A stretch of DNA of 64,000 nt from Anaerolineae bacterium (GTDB taxonomy: Bacteria; Chloroflexota; Anaerolineae; Aggregatilineales; Aggregatilineaceae), in assembly GCA_016930015.1 (NCBI GenBank), contig JAFGHR010000021.1, forward strand, positions 47,753 to 111,752, read 5' to 3'. The notes under the pieces are model-generated. The model was given only the letters and a program-made list of their open reading frames with translations, did not search any database and was not told where the DNA came from. The translations under genes and the position numbers were made by a program. This document shows positions 18,507 through 27,717 of this stretch, one piece after another; position 1 is the stretch's first letter; every line of letters starts with the position of its first letter.

Positions 18507-19424
18507 TTATGCCAGGACCTTTTCCGGCACGAAGTCGGTCAGGTCATCTTTTTCCACGAGTTCTTTCCCGGTTAGCTGCATGAACACCTCTTCCAGGCTG
18601 GGCGTTTGCCCATTGTGGCTAACCAGCTTCTTGAGGCCGTCAGGTGTATCGAGCGCCACGATCTTACCCTCGTCCAGAATGGCAATCCGGTCACAGATGG
18701 CGTCGGCCTCGTTCATGTCATGCGTGGTGATCAGGATCGTCGCGTTGTGCGTGTCGCGCAGTTCGTTGATGAACGCCTGCACTTCGAGCTTGGAACGCGG
18801 GTCTAAACCCGTCGTCGGCTCGTCCAACAGCAGCACAATCGGCTGGCTGAGAAACGCGCGCGCAATCGCGACTTTTTGCTGCATCCCACGGCTCATGTCT
18901 TCCATCGGGCTGGTATAACTGCTTTCACGCAGCCCCAGCCGCTTGAGAATTTCCTTGGCCTTACGATTGGCTTCGGGACCAGAAACCCCGTACAACCGCG
19001 CCCCATACAGCAGGTTTTCCTTCGGGCTGAGTTTCTTGAAAAACGCCGCATCGACGGATACCCGGTTGATCAGGCGCTTAACTTGCATGTCATTTTTCTC
19101 AATATCCAGGCCAAATACCTCGATCCGGCCCTGGTCGGGCAGCAGCAGCGTTGAAAGCAGCCGGATCAGGGTCGATTTACCGGAGCCGTTCGGACCTAAC
19201 ACGCCAAAAATCTCGTTCTGTTGAACGTTAAACGTGACATGATCCACGGCGGTGATGACCTCTTTGCCCCGGCGAGCCTTAAGCTCAGTGCTGTTACCGT
19301 TTTCGGCGGCCTGGTGGCTGCGGCGGATCAGCTTGCGCCAGACAGGGACGGCGGCAACGTTAAACTGTTTGACGACATCGTCAACCAAAACGGCGACCTG
19401 GGTATTGTTCGTTGGCTTAAACAT
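18507..19424 (-). CDS. ABC-2 type transporter ATP-binding protein
   Basis: Nucleotide-binding partner of the permease that follows, 305 aa. Walker A is GPNGSGKST, signature MSRGMQQKVAIARAF, Walker B VLLLDEPTTGLD, and the switch His is in ITTHD. A stretch of about 40 residues before the core (from MFKPTN to KGKEVITAVDHVTF) is longer than usual and carries a basic segment. Start ATG at 19424 is preceded by GAGGAA; an upstream in-frame ATG is poorer. Confidence 0.93.
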   Translation of the reverse strand: MFKPTNNTQVAVLVDDVVKQFNVAAVPVWRKLIRRSHQAAENGNSTELKARRGKEVITAVDHVTFNVQQNEIFGVLGPNGSGKSTLIRLLSTLLLPDQGRIEVFGLDIEKNDMQVKRLINRVSVDAAFFKKLSPKENLLYGARLYGVSGPEANRKAKEILKRLGLRESSYTSPMEDMSRGMQQKVAIARAFLSQPIVLLLDEPTTGLDPRSKLEVQAFINELRDTHNATILITTHDMNEADAICDRIAILDEGKIVALDTPDGLKKLVSHNGQTPSLEEVFMQLTGKELVEKDDLTDFVPEKVLA

Positions 19425-19546
19425 GGTTAATTCCTCATGTGCTGCGTACATGTTACGCTGGCGTTTCCATAATTGTGTTGTGTGTCAACGTGACGACGAT
19501 GTTTCTCGTTCCGCCGGTTGTTTTGAACCGGGAAACCCGATTGTGC

Positions 19547-20566
19547 TCAGGCTTCGTCTAACATCCGTGACAGGTCCGCAATCACATCATCGGGGCGCTG
19601 TTCGACATACCGGCCCCACAGACTATCCATGATGGCTTGCGGATCATGCCTGATACCCTGGCGCGTGAAATACTCACAAATCCGCGTGATGTCACGCTGT
19701 AGGATAAAGTACGCGCTCCCGTTACGGTGCAGGTCCACCACCTGCGGGAAGTCGATGAGTGTGATCTCGCCTTCCCAGTACAGGATGTTGTAAGCGGACA
19801 GGTCACCGTGTATCAGGCCGTGCACCAGCATCAGATCAATGCTGCGTATCGTATCCTCAAACAGCGGCCTGACTTCGTCCGGGTCTAACTGGACCTGGTT
19901 CAGTGTCGGCGCGGGCATGTGCTCATCGCCGTGATAACTCATCAGGATCGCGTTTTCGCTGGCGGCGATGGGCCGGGGCACGGCGGCCCCGGCGTTGTGC
20001 AGGCGCTGTAACGTCGTGTACTCGTGCATCAGCCATGATGTATGCGTTACTTCCAGGCCGTAGGCCGATCCTTTTTCAAGCGCGCGCTGCGTGCGTGCAT
20101 CGTGTTCTTCTACCGGGCGGCCATTGGTCGCCAGCAGATCGCGTCCCTGGCGGTAGAGCTTGTCGTTGCGCAGTTGGCGGAACATACGCGGGCGGTATAC
20201 TTTCGCCGCCAGCCATGTCTCGCCGGTGACTGCGCTGCCTTCGCACCGGTAGACGTTGGCTTCCTTGCCACCCTTCACCAGCGCCTGCACATCGACGATC
20301 AACTGCTGGTCAAAAAACGATTCCAGCGATGACAGCAGCCAGCCCGCCTCATAATTCGACGGCTGATAGGTGGTACGGAAGCCTGCCTCTACGCCTGTAA
20401 CATCCGCAACTTCATCGACGACCTCTCCTTGTGATTTTTTGGGTATGTACTTGACCCTGGGCTTACGGCGCCGCCGTGCCTGACGGTCGGTACGCATCGG
20501 GTTAAACTGGTCTTCGTAGTGCTCGAACTCATCGATGGTATCGATGGTATTGTCCCGATTAGTCAC
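19547..20566 (-). CDS. RIO1-family atypical serine kinase
   Basis: Bacterial RIO-type kinase or ATPase, 339 aa. The first 60 residues are charged (RRRRKPRVKYIPKKSQG). The core has the flexible P-loop GGKEANVYR, the ATP-binding Lys in LAAKVYR, the RIO-specific hinge, the catalytic loop HGDLSAYNILYW (Asp as base, Asn as metal ligand) and the metal Asp in LIDFPQ. All catalytic residues look present. Archaeal and eukaryotic RIO1 act in small-subunit maturation; the role in bacteria is unclear. Start GTG at 20566 has AAGGAAA upstream. Two hairpins and a 28-codon small gene lie directly upstream on the same strand. Confidence 0.92.
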   Translation of the reverse strand: MTNRDNTIDTIDEFEHYEDQFNPMRTDRQARRRRKPRVKYIPKKSQGEVVDEVADVTGVEAGFRTTYQPSNYEAGWLLSSLESFFDQQLIVDVQALVKGGKEANVYRCEGSAVTGETWLAAKVYRPRMFRQLRNDKLYRQGRDLLATNGRPVEEHDARTQRALEKGSAYGLEVTHTSWLMHEYTTLQRLHNAGAAVPRPIAASENAILMSYHGDEHMPAPTLNQVQLDPDEVRPLFEDTIRSIDLMLVHGLIHGDLSAYNILYWEGEITLIDFPQVVDLHRNGSAYFILQRDITRICEYFTRQGIRHDPQAIMDSLWGRYVEQRPDDVIADLSRMLDEA

Positions 20567-20668
20567 TGCTGGTTTTCCTTTTTTGCTGCGTTATTCGGAT
20601 TCGTTAGCGTTTAAGATGAAAATGCTGTTCCGCTTGTTTCTCCGTTTCCTTGCCCAACGCCGCAACAC

Positions 20669-20707
20669 AAAAAGCCGCGAGCGTTTCGCCCACGGCTTCG
20701 GTTTTTT
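20669..20707. terminator. Hairpin with T-runs on both strands, likely bidirectional terminator
   Basis: AAGCCG / CGGCTT stem with inner GCG-TTT-CGC; CGGTTTTTTG follows on + and CTTTTTGTG on -. Its minus-strand text resembles the stronger hairpin at 20745-20765 (GCCGTGGGCG then CGC), so the two look like diverged copies. Confidence 0.55.
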
Positions 20708-20734
20708 GACGCAACTCGTGCAGAGTCGCATATT

Positions 20735-20767
20735 CAAATAAAAACCGTGGGCGTTGCGCCCACGGCC
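20735..20767 (-). terminator. Rho-independent terminator of the small 28-codon gene
   Basis: Perfect 9-bp stem CCGTGGGCG / CGCCCACGG with a 3-nt loop (20745-20765), then TTTTTATTT on the minus strand, 27 bp after the small gene's stop. Confidence 0.85.
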
Positions 20768-20791
20768 AGTGACCATCATCGGAGGTCTATA

Positions 20792-20878
20792 TTACTGGTA
20801 GACAGGCGCAATACGGCAAGGAATGCCTTCAGGTGCATCATGCACACGCATGGTGGCAAAAAGGATGAAATTGGACAT
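20792..20878 (-). CDS. Small 28-aa protein gene with its own promoter and terminator
   Basis: A 28-codon reading frame from ATG at 20878 to TAA at 20792. The peptide begins MSNFILFATMRVHD and ends APEGIPCRIAPVYQ. The SD is AAGGAGAA 8 nt before the ATG, the promoter 30-60 bp upstream is close to consensus, and a perfect hairpin terminator follows, so the unit is self-contained. One Cys lies near the C-terminus; there is no clear signal peptide. No family is recognised. It could be a secreted or signalling peptide, a leader controlling the RIO-kinase gene downstream, or a small structural protein. Existence of a transcript is well supported; function is unknown. Confidence 0.65.
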   Translation of the reverse strand: MSNFILFATMRVHDAPEGIPCRIAPVYQ

Positions 20879-20910
20879 ATTACGCCTTCTCCTTTCTATA
20901 GACTGTCGGC

Positions 20911-20940
20911 AGTATAGCATGACAGCGGGCGGCATGTCAA
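20911..20940 (-). promoter_or_regulatory. Near-consensus extended -10 promoter for the small gene
   Basis: On the minus strand: TTGACA (20935-20940), 18-bp spacer, TGC then TATACT (20911-20916). -35 is perfect, -10 has one mismatch, and TG is at the extended position. Transcription would start about 25 nt before the small gene's ATG. Confidence 0.85.
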
Positions 20941-21005
20941 GCGTTTTTGGAAAACCTAAAGATTTCTTTACTTTGCTAGCGCGGCTGTGAAATCCGCACG
21001 GTATA

Positions 21006-22001
21006 TCAGGCCCCTGGCGCGCTGACTGATGCCCCATCCGGCAGACCGGCCATCGGCACCGCCGCCCGCACTGCACGCCGGATCGCCTGCACGGCGGCTT
21101 CGGCAGCAAACGCGCCGATCACGCTCACGTTGGCCGGGCCGGCGGACCCGGTCGCCAGCGCAAAAACAGTATCGCCGTCCAGCATGGTATGCGCCGGGCG
21201 CACTGCCCGCGCCAGCCCATCCTGGGCCATCTGGGCGACCTTGTTGGTTTCCTCTTTGGATAGTTGGGCGTTGGTCGTGACCACACCCACCACCGTATTC
21301 GTGCCGCCGCCGGTTTGCATCCGGGCCAGCGCCGGGAGCACGTTCATCGCCCCGGCGAACTGTGCTCCATCCGGCGGCATGCGGGACCCGGCCAGGATCG
21401 CGCCGTCCTCGTCGATCACGTCCCCCAGCGCATTCACCACGAACAACGCGCCGACGCGCAGCCCGTCGCCCACCTCGATCACGGCGCTGCCCAGCCCGGA
21501 TTTACACGCCAGCGCCGGGCCGGTCAGGCCGCCAACACGCGCCCCGGCTCCGGCCCCCACACAGCCCTCCTCAACCGGATCGGACACTGCCGCCTGACAC
21601 GCCGCGTAACCCATCGCCGCGTCAGGACGTTTCGCCGGATCGCCCACATCGAGGTCAAAAATGATCGCTGCCGGGACAATGGGCACGATACCCGCCCCGG
21701 TATCGAAGCCGGTGCCCTGTTCCTCCAACCAGCGCATCACGCCGCCCGCCGCGTCCAGCCCGTAAGCGCTGCCCCCCGCCAGCATCACGGCGTGGACGTG
21801 CTCGACCATGTGCAGCGGGCGCAGCAGGTCGGTTTCGCGCGTGCCGGGAGCGCCGCCGCGCTGATCGACACCGCCGACCGTATTCGGCGGGCACAGAATC
21901 ACCGTGCAGCCGGTCGGCCCGTCGAGAGCGTGCGCATGCCCGACCCGGATTCCATCGATGGCCGTTATGGTGTGATTCGACATCATAGTATGATTCGACA
22001 T
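21006..22001 (-). CDS. P1 family peptidase (S58, DmpA-like)
   Basis: Self-processing aminopeptidase or amidase, 331 aa. Conserved pieces are GIRVGHA, GPTGCTVILCP, GTRETDLLRP, LAGGSAYGLDAAGGVMRWLE, GAGAGARVGG and NTVVGVVTTNA, the segment holding the autocleavage and nucleophile Thr. Start ATG at 22001 has AAGGAG 8 nt upstream. The first codons are a short tandem duplication (MSNHTM then MSNHTI), so translation could also begin at 21986 or 21983. It diverges from coaX. Physiological substrate unknown; relatives act on beta- or D-amino-acid peptides. Confidence 0.88.
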   Translation of the reverse strand: MSNHTMMSNHTITAIDGIRVGHAHALDGPTGCTVILCPPNTVGGVDQRGGAPGTRETDLLRPLHMVEHVHAVMLAGGSAYGLDAAGGVMRWLEEQGTGFDTGAGIVPIVPAAIIFDLDVGDPAKRPDAAMGYAACQAAVSDPVEEGCVGAGAGARVGGLTGPALACKSGLGSAVIEVGDGLRVGALFVVNALGDVIDEDGAILAGSRMPPDGAQFAGAMNVLPALARMQTGGGTNTVVGVVTTNAQLSKEETNKVAQMAQDGLARAVRPAHTMLDGDTVFALATGSAGPANVSVIGAFAAEAAVQAIRRAVRAAVPMAGLPDGASVSAPGA

Positions 22002-22109
22002 CAAAATAACTCCTTTTTCCTGGGCGTACCTGTTTTCGTATGCCGCCGGATGCCTGCTTATAATGGATACCGCGACACGGTGAAGACAACGAAACAAGGA
22101 TAACAAAAC

Positions 22110-22880
22110 ATGATGCTGCTGGCGATTGATGTTGGGAATACAAATACGGTTTTTGGCGTGCATGATGGCCATGCCTGGCTGCACACCTGGCGCGTACAAA
22201 CCGTCCAGGAACGTATGCCGGATGAATACGCCGTGATGTTCCAGATGTTTCTGCGCGAGGCCGGGCTGCAATTGGACCAGTTCGATCACGCGGTGTTGAG
22301 CAGCGTAGTCCCCCAACTCACGTCAGGACTGCGCGACATGGTCGCCCAACGCACCGGCTTTGATCCGCTGGTGGTCAGCGCCACCATCAACACCGGCGTC
22401 CGGATTCGCACGGATTTTCCCAACGAAGTCGGCACCGACCGGATCGCGGACGCGGTCGCCGCTTATGACCGGTTCCAGGGCAACTGTATTGTGGTCGATT
22501 TCGGTACGGCTACCGCGTTTACGATTGTTGCCGAACCGGGCGACATGATCGGCGCTGTGCTGGCGGCGGGACTGCGTACCACGGCGGACGCACTGACCAG
22601 CCACGCGGCGCAGCTTCCACAGGTCGCGCTGACACCGCCGCCCTCGGTGATCGGGCGTAACACGGTACACGCGATGCAGTCTGGGCTGGTATTGGGCCAC
22701 ATCGCCATGGTAGAGGGTCTCATCGACCGCATCAAGGCCGAACTCGGTGACGCCCACGTGATCGCGACGGGCGGGTTGTCGCGCGCGCTGGGGCCTTACA
22801 CCGACCGCTTTGACGCGATCGATCCCTGGCTGACGCTGGACGGACTGCGCCTGCTGGCGGAACGCAATCCGCGCCCCTGA
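22110..22880 (+). CDS. coaX: Type III pantothenate kinase
   Basis: Phosphorylates pantothenate in the first step of CoA synthesis. 256 aa, usual for the family. ASKHA-type motifs are visible: AIDVGNTNTVFG (phosphate 1), GTDRIADAVAAY (pantothenate binding), VVDFGTATAFTIV (phosphate 2) and VIATGGLS. Two ATGs (22110, 22113) are possible; AAGGA is 12 nt upstream. A TATAAT is at 22059-22064. It converges with coaBC, which makes the next CoA intermediates, so this is a small CoA locus. Confidence 0.96.
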   Translation: MMLLAIDVGNTNTVFGVHDGHAWLHTWRVQTVQERMPDEYAVMFQMFLREAGLQLDQFDHAVLSSVVPQLTSGLRDMVAQRTGFDPLVVSATINTGVRIRTDFPNEVGTDRIADAVAAYDRFQGNCIVVDFGTATAFTIVAEPGDMIGAVLAAGLRTTADALTSHAAQLPQVALTPPPSVIGRNTVHAMQSGLVLGHIAMVEGLIDRIKAELGDAHVIATGGLSRALGPYTDRFDAIDPWLTLDGLRLLAERNPRP

Positions 22881-22896
22881 TCCGCCGCAAATCCGG

Positions 22897-24138
22897 TCAG
22901 GATGCAGTGTTCAACAACCCGGCCACACGCTGGATCACGGTTTCGGCCACAGCCGTCTTGCTGGCCAGTTCAAGCGACTGCTGGCTGCCCGCCGCATCCA
23001 GCAGCACCACGCGGTTTGTATCCGCACGGAAACCGGCATCCGGCGCGGTGATATCATTCGCCACCAGCAGATCAACCCCTTTGTGAGCTAACTTCGCCTG
23101 GGCGTTTGCCAGCACGTTTTCGCTTTCCGCAGCGAACCCCACTACCACGCGCGGCCAGCCGGACGTGTGCCGCTGTCCGGCGACCGCCATCAGGATATCG
23201 GGATTCTGGCTGAGCGACAGGGCCGGGATATCGCCGGATTTTTTGATTTTCTGCGCGGCCACCTGCGCCGGGCGGAAGTCCGCCGGGGCCGCCGCCATGA
23301 TCAGCGCGTCCGCATTGTCGATGGCGTCCATCACGGCGCGAAGCAAGTTTTCTGTGGTATCCACGGGCACCAGCGCCGCACCGACCGGCACCGGCAGATC
23401 ACGCGCGGCGCTGATCAACGTCACGTCGGCCCCGGCATCCAGCGCGGCTTGAGCGAGCGCGTACCCCTGCTTGCCGCTGGAATGGTTGGTCAGGTAGCGC
23501 ACGGGATCAAGCGCCTCGCGCGTGCCGCCCGCCGTCACGATGATGTGCCGCCCGGCCAGCGTTCCGCCGCGCCCCAACGCCCGCCGGATGTGGCCGATCA
23601 GCGTGGACGTGTCAGGAAAACGCCCCTTGCCCACCAGCCCGGACGCAAAACGCCCCTCATCCGGCTCGATGAGTAACACGCCGCGCGCCTGCAACAGCGC
23701 TATGTTAGCCTGCGTGGCCGGGTGCTGGTACATGCCGCCGTCCATCGCCGGGGCGACGATAACCGGGCAGCGCACCGCCAGCGCCGTCACTGCGAGCAGG
23801 TCAGCGGCCAGCCCATGCGCCAGTTTAGCCAGGGTGTTCGCCGTAATCGGCGCCACTACAAACAGGTCAGCGCCTTCGCCCAGCCCGACGTGCGCGATGT
23901 GCGTGGGCAAACCATCTCCCGCCGCCGTCTGCCACATCGTAGTGTAGACCGGGCGGCCCGTCACGGCTTGAAACGTGATCGGCGTGACAAACTGCCGCGC
24001 GGCGTCCGTCATGATCACGTCTACCTGTGCCCCGGCCTGGGTGAGCTTGCTGGCCAGGTCAACCGCCTTGTAAGCCGCGACGCTGCCCGTTACACCTAAA
24101 ATGATGCGCTTGTCTGCCAGCAGAGTTATGTGTTCCAT
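22897..24138 (-). CDS. coaBC: Phosphopantothenoylcysteine decarboxylase / phosphopantothenate-cysteine ligase
   Basis: Bifunctional flavoenzyme of CoA synthesis, 413 aa. N-terminal CoaC half: [36 protein letters not shown] (the flavin/active His is not in its usual position and should be checked in an alignment) and [14 protein letters not shown]-terminal CoaB half: [30 protein letters not shown] and the late [12 protein letters not shown]. Start ATG at 24138 is preceded by GAGGTGA; the longer frame upstream covers the etf terminator and is rejected. It follows etfBA on the same strand but beyond a terminator. Confidence 0.95.
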   Translation of the reverse strand: MEHITLLADKRIILGVTGSVAAYKAVDLASKLTQAGAQVDVIMTDAARQFVTPITFQAVTGRPVYTTMWQTAAGDGLPTHIAHVGLGEGADLFVVAPITANTLAKLAHGLAADLLAVTALAVRCPVIVAPAMDGGMYQHPATQANIALLQARGVLLIEPDEGRFASGLVGKGRFPDTSTLIGHIRRALGRGGTLAGRHIIVTAGGTREALDPVRYLTNHSSGKQGYALAQAALDAGADVTLISAARDLPVPVGAALVPVDTTENLLRAVMDAIDNADALIMAAAPADFRPAQVAAQKIKKSGDIPALSLSQNPDILMAVAGQRHTSGWPRVVVGFAAESENVLANAQAKLAHKGVDLLVANDITAPDAGFRADTNRVVLLDAAGSQQSLELASKTAVAETVIQRVAGLLNTAS

Positions 24139-24159
24139 CGTCACCTCAAGTAAATTTGC

Positions 24160-24202
24160 TGAAAAAACAAAAACAGGCCCCCGGTGTGCGGAAACCTGTT
24201 TT
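24160..24202 (-). terminator. Rho-independent terminator of the etfBA operon
   Basis: Minus-strand AAACAGG / CCTGTTT stem (24171-24177 with 24195-24201) followed by a long T-rich run TTTGTTTTTTC. Confidence 0.75.
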
Positions 24203-24241
24203 GATATCATCACCTCATCGAATTGTACACACGGCGGGCCA

Positions 24242-25207
24242 TCAGCCGAGCCGGTTGCGGAACGCTTCGGCAAGCGCGGGCAGGACGTCGAACAGGTCGC
24301 CGACAATTCCATACCGCGCCAGCCTGAAGATCGGCGCGTCGGCGTCTCTGTTGATGGCCACGATCACTTTTGACGTGCGCATACCGGCCTGGTGCTGGAT
24401 CGCGCCGGAGATTCCCGCCGCGATGTACAGGTCCGGCGACACCACTTTGCCGGTCTGCCCGACCTGATGTTCATACGGAATCCAGCCCGCGTCAACGGCA
24501 GCACGACTGGCCGCCAGCGCGCCGCCCAACACGTCGGCCAGTTCTTTGACCGGCGCGAATCCCTCCGGCCCGCCGACACCGCGCCCACCGGCAACAATCA
24601 CGCTGGCATCGGTGAGGCTGACCTGCCCGGATAGTTCCGCCGCGCTCTCAACGCGGCTGGCGATGACGTCGTCTGCCAGCACCGGCGAAACCTCGGTAAT
24701 CGTGCCGCTGCGGTTAGCGTCCGGCTCCGGCATGGGAAACGCGCGGCTGCGCAGCGTGGCGAACTGCGGCCCATCGGCGGTTACCGCTTCGACGCTCAAC
24801 ACCTTGCCACCCAACACAGGCCGCGCGGCGGAAAGTTTGCCATCCTCAAGCGACAGTTCGATCACGTCGGGCAGCATCGCGGCGTTGACGTCGGCTGCCG
24901 CCCCAGCCAGCACCTCGCGCCCGGAAATGGTCGCCGCTGCGAGCACGATATCCGGGTTGTGCTGCTGCACGAGATGGGCGATCAACGTTACATACGGCTC
25001 AAAACGAACCTGCGCCAGCGTGGCGTCATCGGCTTTGAGCACGGCATCCGCGCCGTAGTGAATGGCCGCCTGCGCGATGTCGTCCACGCCCTGCCCCAAG
25101 ACCAGCGCGGTTACGGTGTCGCCAAGCTGGCGCGCCAGCCCGATTGCTTCCCAGGAGGCGGCTACCGGAGTCCCATTGTGCTGTTCGATCCACACAAAGA
25201 CGTTCAT
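24242..25207 (-). CDS. etfA: Electron transfer flavoprotein alpha subunit
   Basis: FAD-binding subunit of ETF, 321 aa, passing electrons from acyl-CoA dehydrogenases towards the quinone pool. The C-terminal FAD domain has [46 protein letters not shown] and [18 protein letters not shown]. Start ATG at 25207 overlaps the etfB stop as ATGA, so the two are translationally coupled. Together with the acyl-CoA dehydrogenase upstream this forms a fatty-acid or branched-chain oxidation electron route. Confidence 0.97.
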   Translation of the reverse strand: MNVFVWIEQHNGTPVAASWEAIGLARQLGDTVTALVLGQGVDDIAQAAIHYGADAVLKADDATLAQVRFEPYVTLIAHLVQQHNPDIVLAAATISGREVLAGAAADVNAAMLPDVIELSLEDGKLSAARPVLGGKVLSVEAVTADGPQFATLRSRAFPMPEPDANRSGTITEVSPVLADDVIASRVESAAELSGQVSLTDASVIVAGGRGVGGPEGFAPVKELADVLGGALAASRAAVDAGWIPYEHQVGQTGKVVSPDLYIAAGISGAIQHQAGMRTSKVIVAINRDADAPIFRLARYGIVGDLFDVLPALAEAFRNRLG

Positions 25208-25989
25208 AGGACCTTGTCCTCCAGCAGCTTATCGACCAGCGCTTCCGCCTGTTCCTGAACGGTCGCGCCGTCGATGATCTCGACCGCACCTTCACGCGCG
25301 GGGAGCGCCTGGTAACGTATATGCGCTGTTTTAGAACTGAGCGCCGCCGCATCCAGTCCGAGCGCTGCCGCGTCCCAGACCGGTATCTCGGCCCTGGCCG
25401 CCTTACGAATGCCGATGAACGTCGGGTATTTCGGCTCGTTGATATCCTTGACCACGCTGATCACGGCGGGTAAGGCGCTGGATACTACCTGGCTGCCCTG
25501 TTCGGTTAACCGGCTGACACGGATCGTTTTGGCCGCAAAGTCGATGGCTTCGATCTGGGCCACAAAACCGAGCATGTTCCAGCCCAGTTTGCGCGCCGTC
25601 TGGAAAATGTGCTGATCGGACGCGATATCCGACAGTTCTTTGCCGAAGATCACGAGGCTAACGTCACCCAGCTTGTTCACCGCCGCCGCGACGGCGGTCG
25701 CATACGCCAGCCCGTCATGACCGGCCAGGGCGTCATCCCAGATACGGATCGCCTGGTCGCAGCCAATCGCCAGCCCGTGCTTGAGCGCTTCGGCGTGTTC
25801 CTCGGTGCCCAGCGTGATCACTGTGGCCGTGACGTTATGCGCGCCTTTCAGCAGCACGGCTTCGGTGATCGCGTATTCATCCCAGGGATTCACGACCAGC
25901 TTGTCGCCCCAATCGGCGTTTCCGCTGGCATCCACCGATACCGTCGCTTCGGTATCAGGCGTATTTTTAGCAATCACAACAACATGCAA
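25204..25989 (-). CDS. etfB: Electron transfer flavoprotein beta subunit
   Basis: AMP-binding ETF subunit, 261 aa. Landmarks are NPWDEYAITEAVLLK, the recognition-loop region ALPAVISVVKDINEPKYPT and, near the middle, GKELSDIASDQHIFQTARKL. AGGAGGATC 6-7 nt before the ATG is the best SD in this stretch. Gene order etfB-etfA, downstream of the acyl-CoA dehydrogenase gene by 51 bp on the same strand. Confidence 0.97.
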   Translation of the reverse strand: MHVVVIAKNTPDTEATVSVDASGNADWGDKLVVNPWDEYAITEAVLLKGAHNVTATVITLGTEEHAEALKHGLAIGCDQAIRIWDDALAGHDGLAYATAVAAAVNKLGDVSLVIFGKELSDIASDQHIFQTARKLGWNMLGFVAQIEAIDFAAKTIRVSRLTEQGSQVVSSALPAVISVVKDINEPKYPTFIGIRKAARAEIPVWDAAALGLDAAALSSKTAHIRYQALPAREGAVEIIDGATVQEQAEALVDKLLEDKVL

Positions 25990-26040
25990 GTTGATCCTCC
26001 TAAACCCATTAAGTTTTGACTCACACCGGCGGCTGCGCGG

Positions 26041-27255
26041 CTAGACTTCGCTCTGCCAGTAATCGACATCATACGCGGGCAGTTCGCAGCGCAGCGGTTT
26101 ATCTTTGCGATATTCCAGCGCGTAGTCAGCCTGGATAAGCTGCTGAATCTCGCTGGAACCTTCGTAGATCACCGCGCCTTTGGCGTTGCGCAGGTAGCGC
26201 TCAACGTCGTATTCGTCGCTGAAACCATACGCGCCGTGAAGCTGGACGGCTTCCAACGCGGCTTTGACGCTCATGTCGGTGGCGAACCACTTGGCGACGG
26301 CGGTTTCACGCGTATTGCGCTGGCCCTGGTTTTTGAGCCAACCCGCCTTGAGAATCAGCAGCTTAGCCGCGTCGTACCACTGCTGCATGTACGCAATTTT
26401 CTGCTTGATCAACTGGTGATGGGCAATCGGCACCCCGAAGGTTTCGCGCTCTCTGGCATATTTTACGCTGTCTTCCAGGCAGGCGCGGATGCAGCCTACC
26501 GCCCCGGCGCCAACCGTATAACGCCCGTTATCCAGGCAGCTCATCGCCACGTAAAAACCTTCGCCTTCTTCGCCGATACGGTTTTCGACCGGCACCTCGA
26601 CATCCTGCATTGCGATCCAGCCGGTTGACCCGGCGCGCACACCCATTTTGCCATGAATGTCGCCCGTGGTGACGCCCTTCATATCCCTGGTGATCATAAA
26701 GGCGGTGATGCCTTTGTGCGGGCGTTCGGCGTGCGGGTCGGTTTTGGCAATCACCAGGATGTTGTCGGCCAGGGTGGCGAGGCTGATCCACATTTTTTCG
26801 CCATTGAGAATGTAAACATCTCCTTCGCGGCGCGCGGTAGACCGCAGGCTGACGGGGTCGCTGCCTGCATCGGCTTCGGTGAGCGCGTAGGCGGCGTATT
26901 TTTCGCCGCGCGCCTGGGGAGCCAGAAACCGTTGTTTCTGTTCCTCGGTGCCCCACTGCATCAGGGCCATGCAGTTCAGGCCCATGTGCACCGACATCAC
27001 CACACGCAGCGTTGCATCCACGCGTTCCAATTCTTCGCAAACCAGCGCCAGCGTGATGTAATCAAAACCCTGGCCGCCGTAGCGCACCGGGACATTGATC
27101 CCCAAAATACCCAATTCGGCCATGCGCGGCAGCACATCCGGGTGCGGCGCGTGTTTGCGATCCCATTCCTTGATGGTAGGATAAATCTCTTTTTGGGCAA
27201 AGTCGCGCACCATCTGCTGCGCCATGACATGTTCTTCAGTAAGTGCAAAATCCAT
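26041..27255 (-). CDS. Acyl-CoA dehydrogenase
   Basis: FAD enzyme introducing the C2-C3 double bond in acyl-CoA and passing electrons to ETF. 404 aa, start MDFALTEEH at 27255 with GAAGGG upstream; the longer frame is a false extension. FAD and substrate motifs: [25 protein letters not shown] (about 155-165), [37 protein letters not shown] and IYEGSSEIQ, where the Glu is the expected catalytic base of short/branched-chain members. It probably opens the operon with etfBA. Chain-length specificity cannot be set from sequence alone. Confidence 0.93.
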   Translation of the reverse strand: MDFALTEEHVMAQQMVRDFAQKEIYPTIKEWDRKHAPHPDVLPRMAELGILGINVPVRYGGQGFDYITLALVCEELERVDATLRVVMSVHMGLNCMALMQWGTEEQKQRFLAPQARGEKYAAYALTEADAGSDPVSLRSTARREGDVYILNGEKMWISLATLADNILVIAKTDPHAERPHKGITAFMITRDMKGVTTGDIHGKMGVRAGSTGWIAMQDVEVPVENRIGEEGEGFYVAMSCLDNGRYTVGAGAVGCIRACLEDSVKYARERETFGVPIAHHQLIKQKIAYMQQWYDAAKLLILKAGWLKNQGQRNTRETAVAKWFATDMSVKAALEAVQLHGAYGFSDEYDVERYLRNAKGAVIYEGSSEIQQLIQADYALEYRKDKPLRCELPAYDVDYWQSEV

Positions 27256-27491
27256 TGGCAAACGCCCTTCTATAAAGAGTGAAAACAATCGGCTAAACAT
27301 AACCCTGAGCGAAATAAACAAGCAAATTATATCATGGCGGTGGCACTTCTGAGAATACTGCAAGCCCGTTGGAAAAGTCAGGGCTGACGGGGAACATAGC
27401 CGTCATTACGTTGACAATTTGTTGCCTATTTTCCAAAGGGAGGTATATACTTCCGTGACTTTTTTAAAATTAGTCATACAGGAGGCACATC

Positions 27492-27683
27492 ATGCCCTCA
27501 GCCGACTGTCCATCCTGCGATGAACAGGTAATAATCCGGGGTGAGCCTAAACTCGGCCAGTACGTGTCCTGCCCTCATTGTGGGGAGCCTTTGGAAGTTG
27601 TCACGATTCTCCCCCTTGAACTAAATTTTGCCCCGGAAGACTATGAGGAATACGAGGACGAGGACGAGGATGAGGACTATTAA
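27492..27683 (+). CDS. LysW-like zinc-ribbon protein with acidic tail
   Basis: 63 aa. Two CxxC pairs (Cys6/Cys9 and Cys27/Cys30) form a zinc ribbon whose layout, followed by LEVVTILPLELNFAPEDYEEY, is strikingly like the amino-group carrier LysW. LysW ends in EDWGE and carries its substrate on the C-terminal Glu; here the end is a run of alternating Glu/Asp finishing in Tyr, so the carrier function is probably absent. A strong SD (GGAGG, 6 nt before the ATG) suggests high translation. No lysine/arginine biosynthesis gene is nearby. A basic small gene follows 34 bp later, likely in the same transcript. Confidence 0.85.
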   Translation: MPSADCPSCDEQVIIRGEPKLGQYVSCPHCGEPLEVVTILPLELNFAPEDYEEYEDEDEDEDY

Positions 27684-27717
27684 GGTCAAACTATTCCCTT
27701 AACCAGGAGGTAGAGAC

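Noticed and set aside
27427..27558. GTG-start leader frame overlapping the zinc-ribbon start
   Set aside because: GGGAGG lies upstream of a GTG at 27455, but the frame is only about 22 codons, overlaps the real gene and has no independent support.
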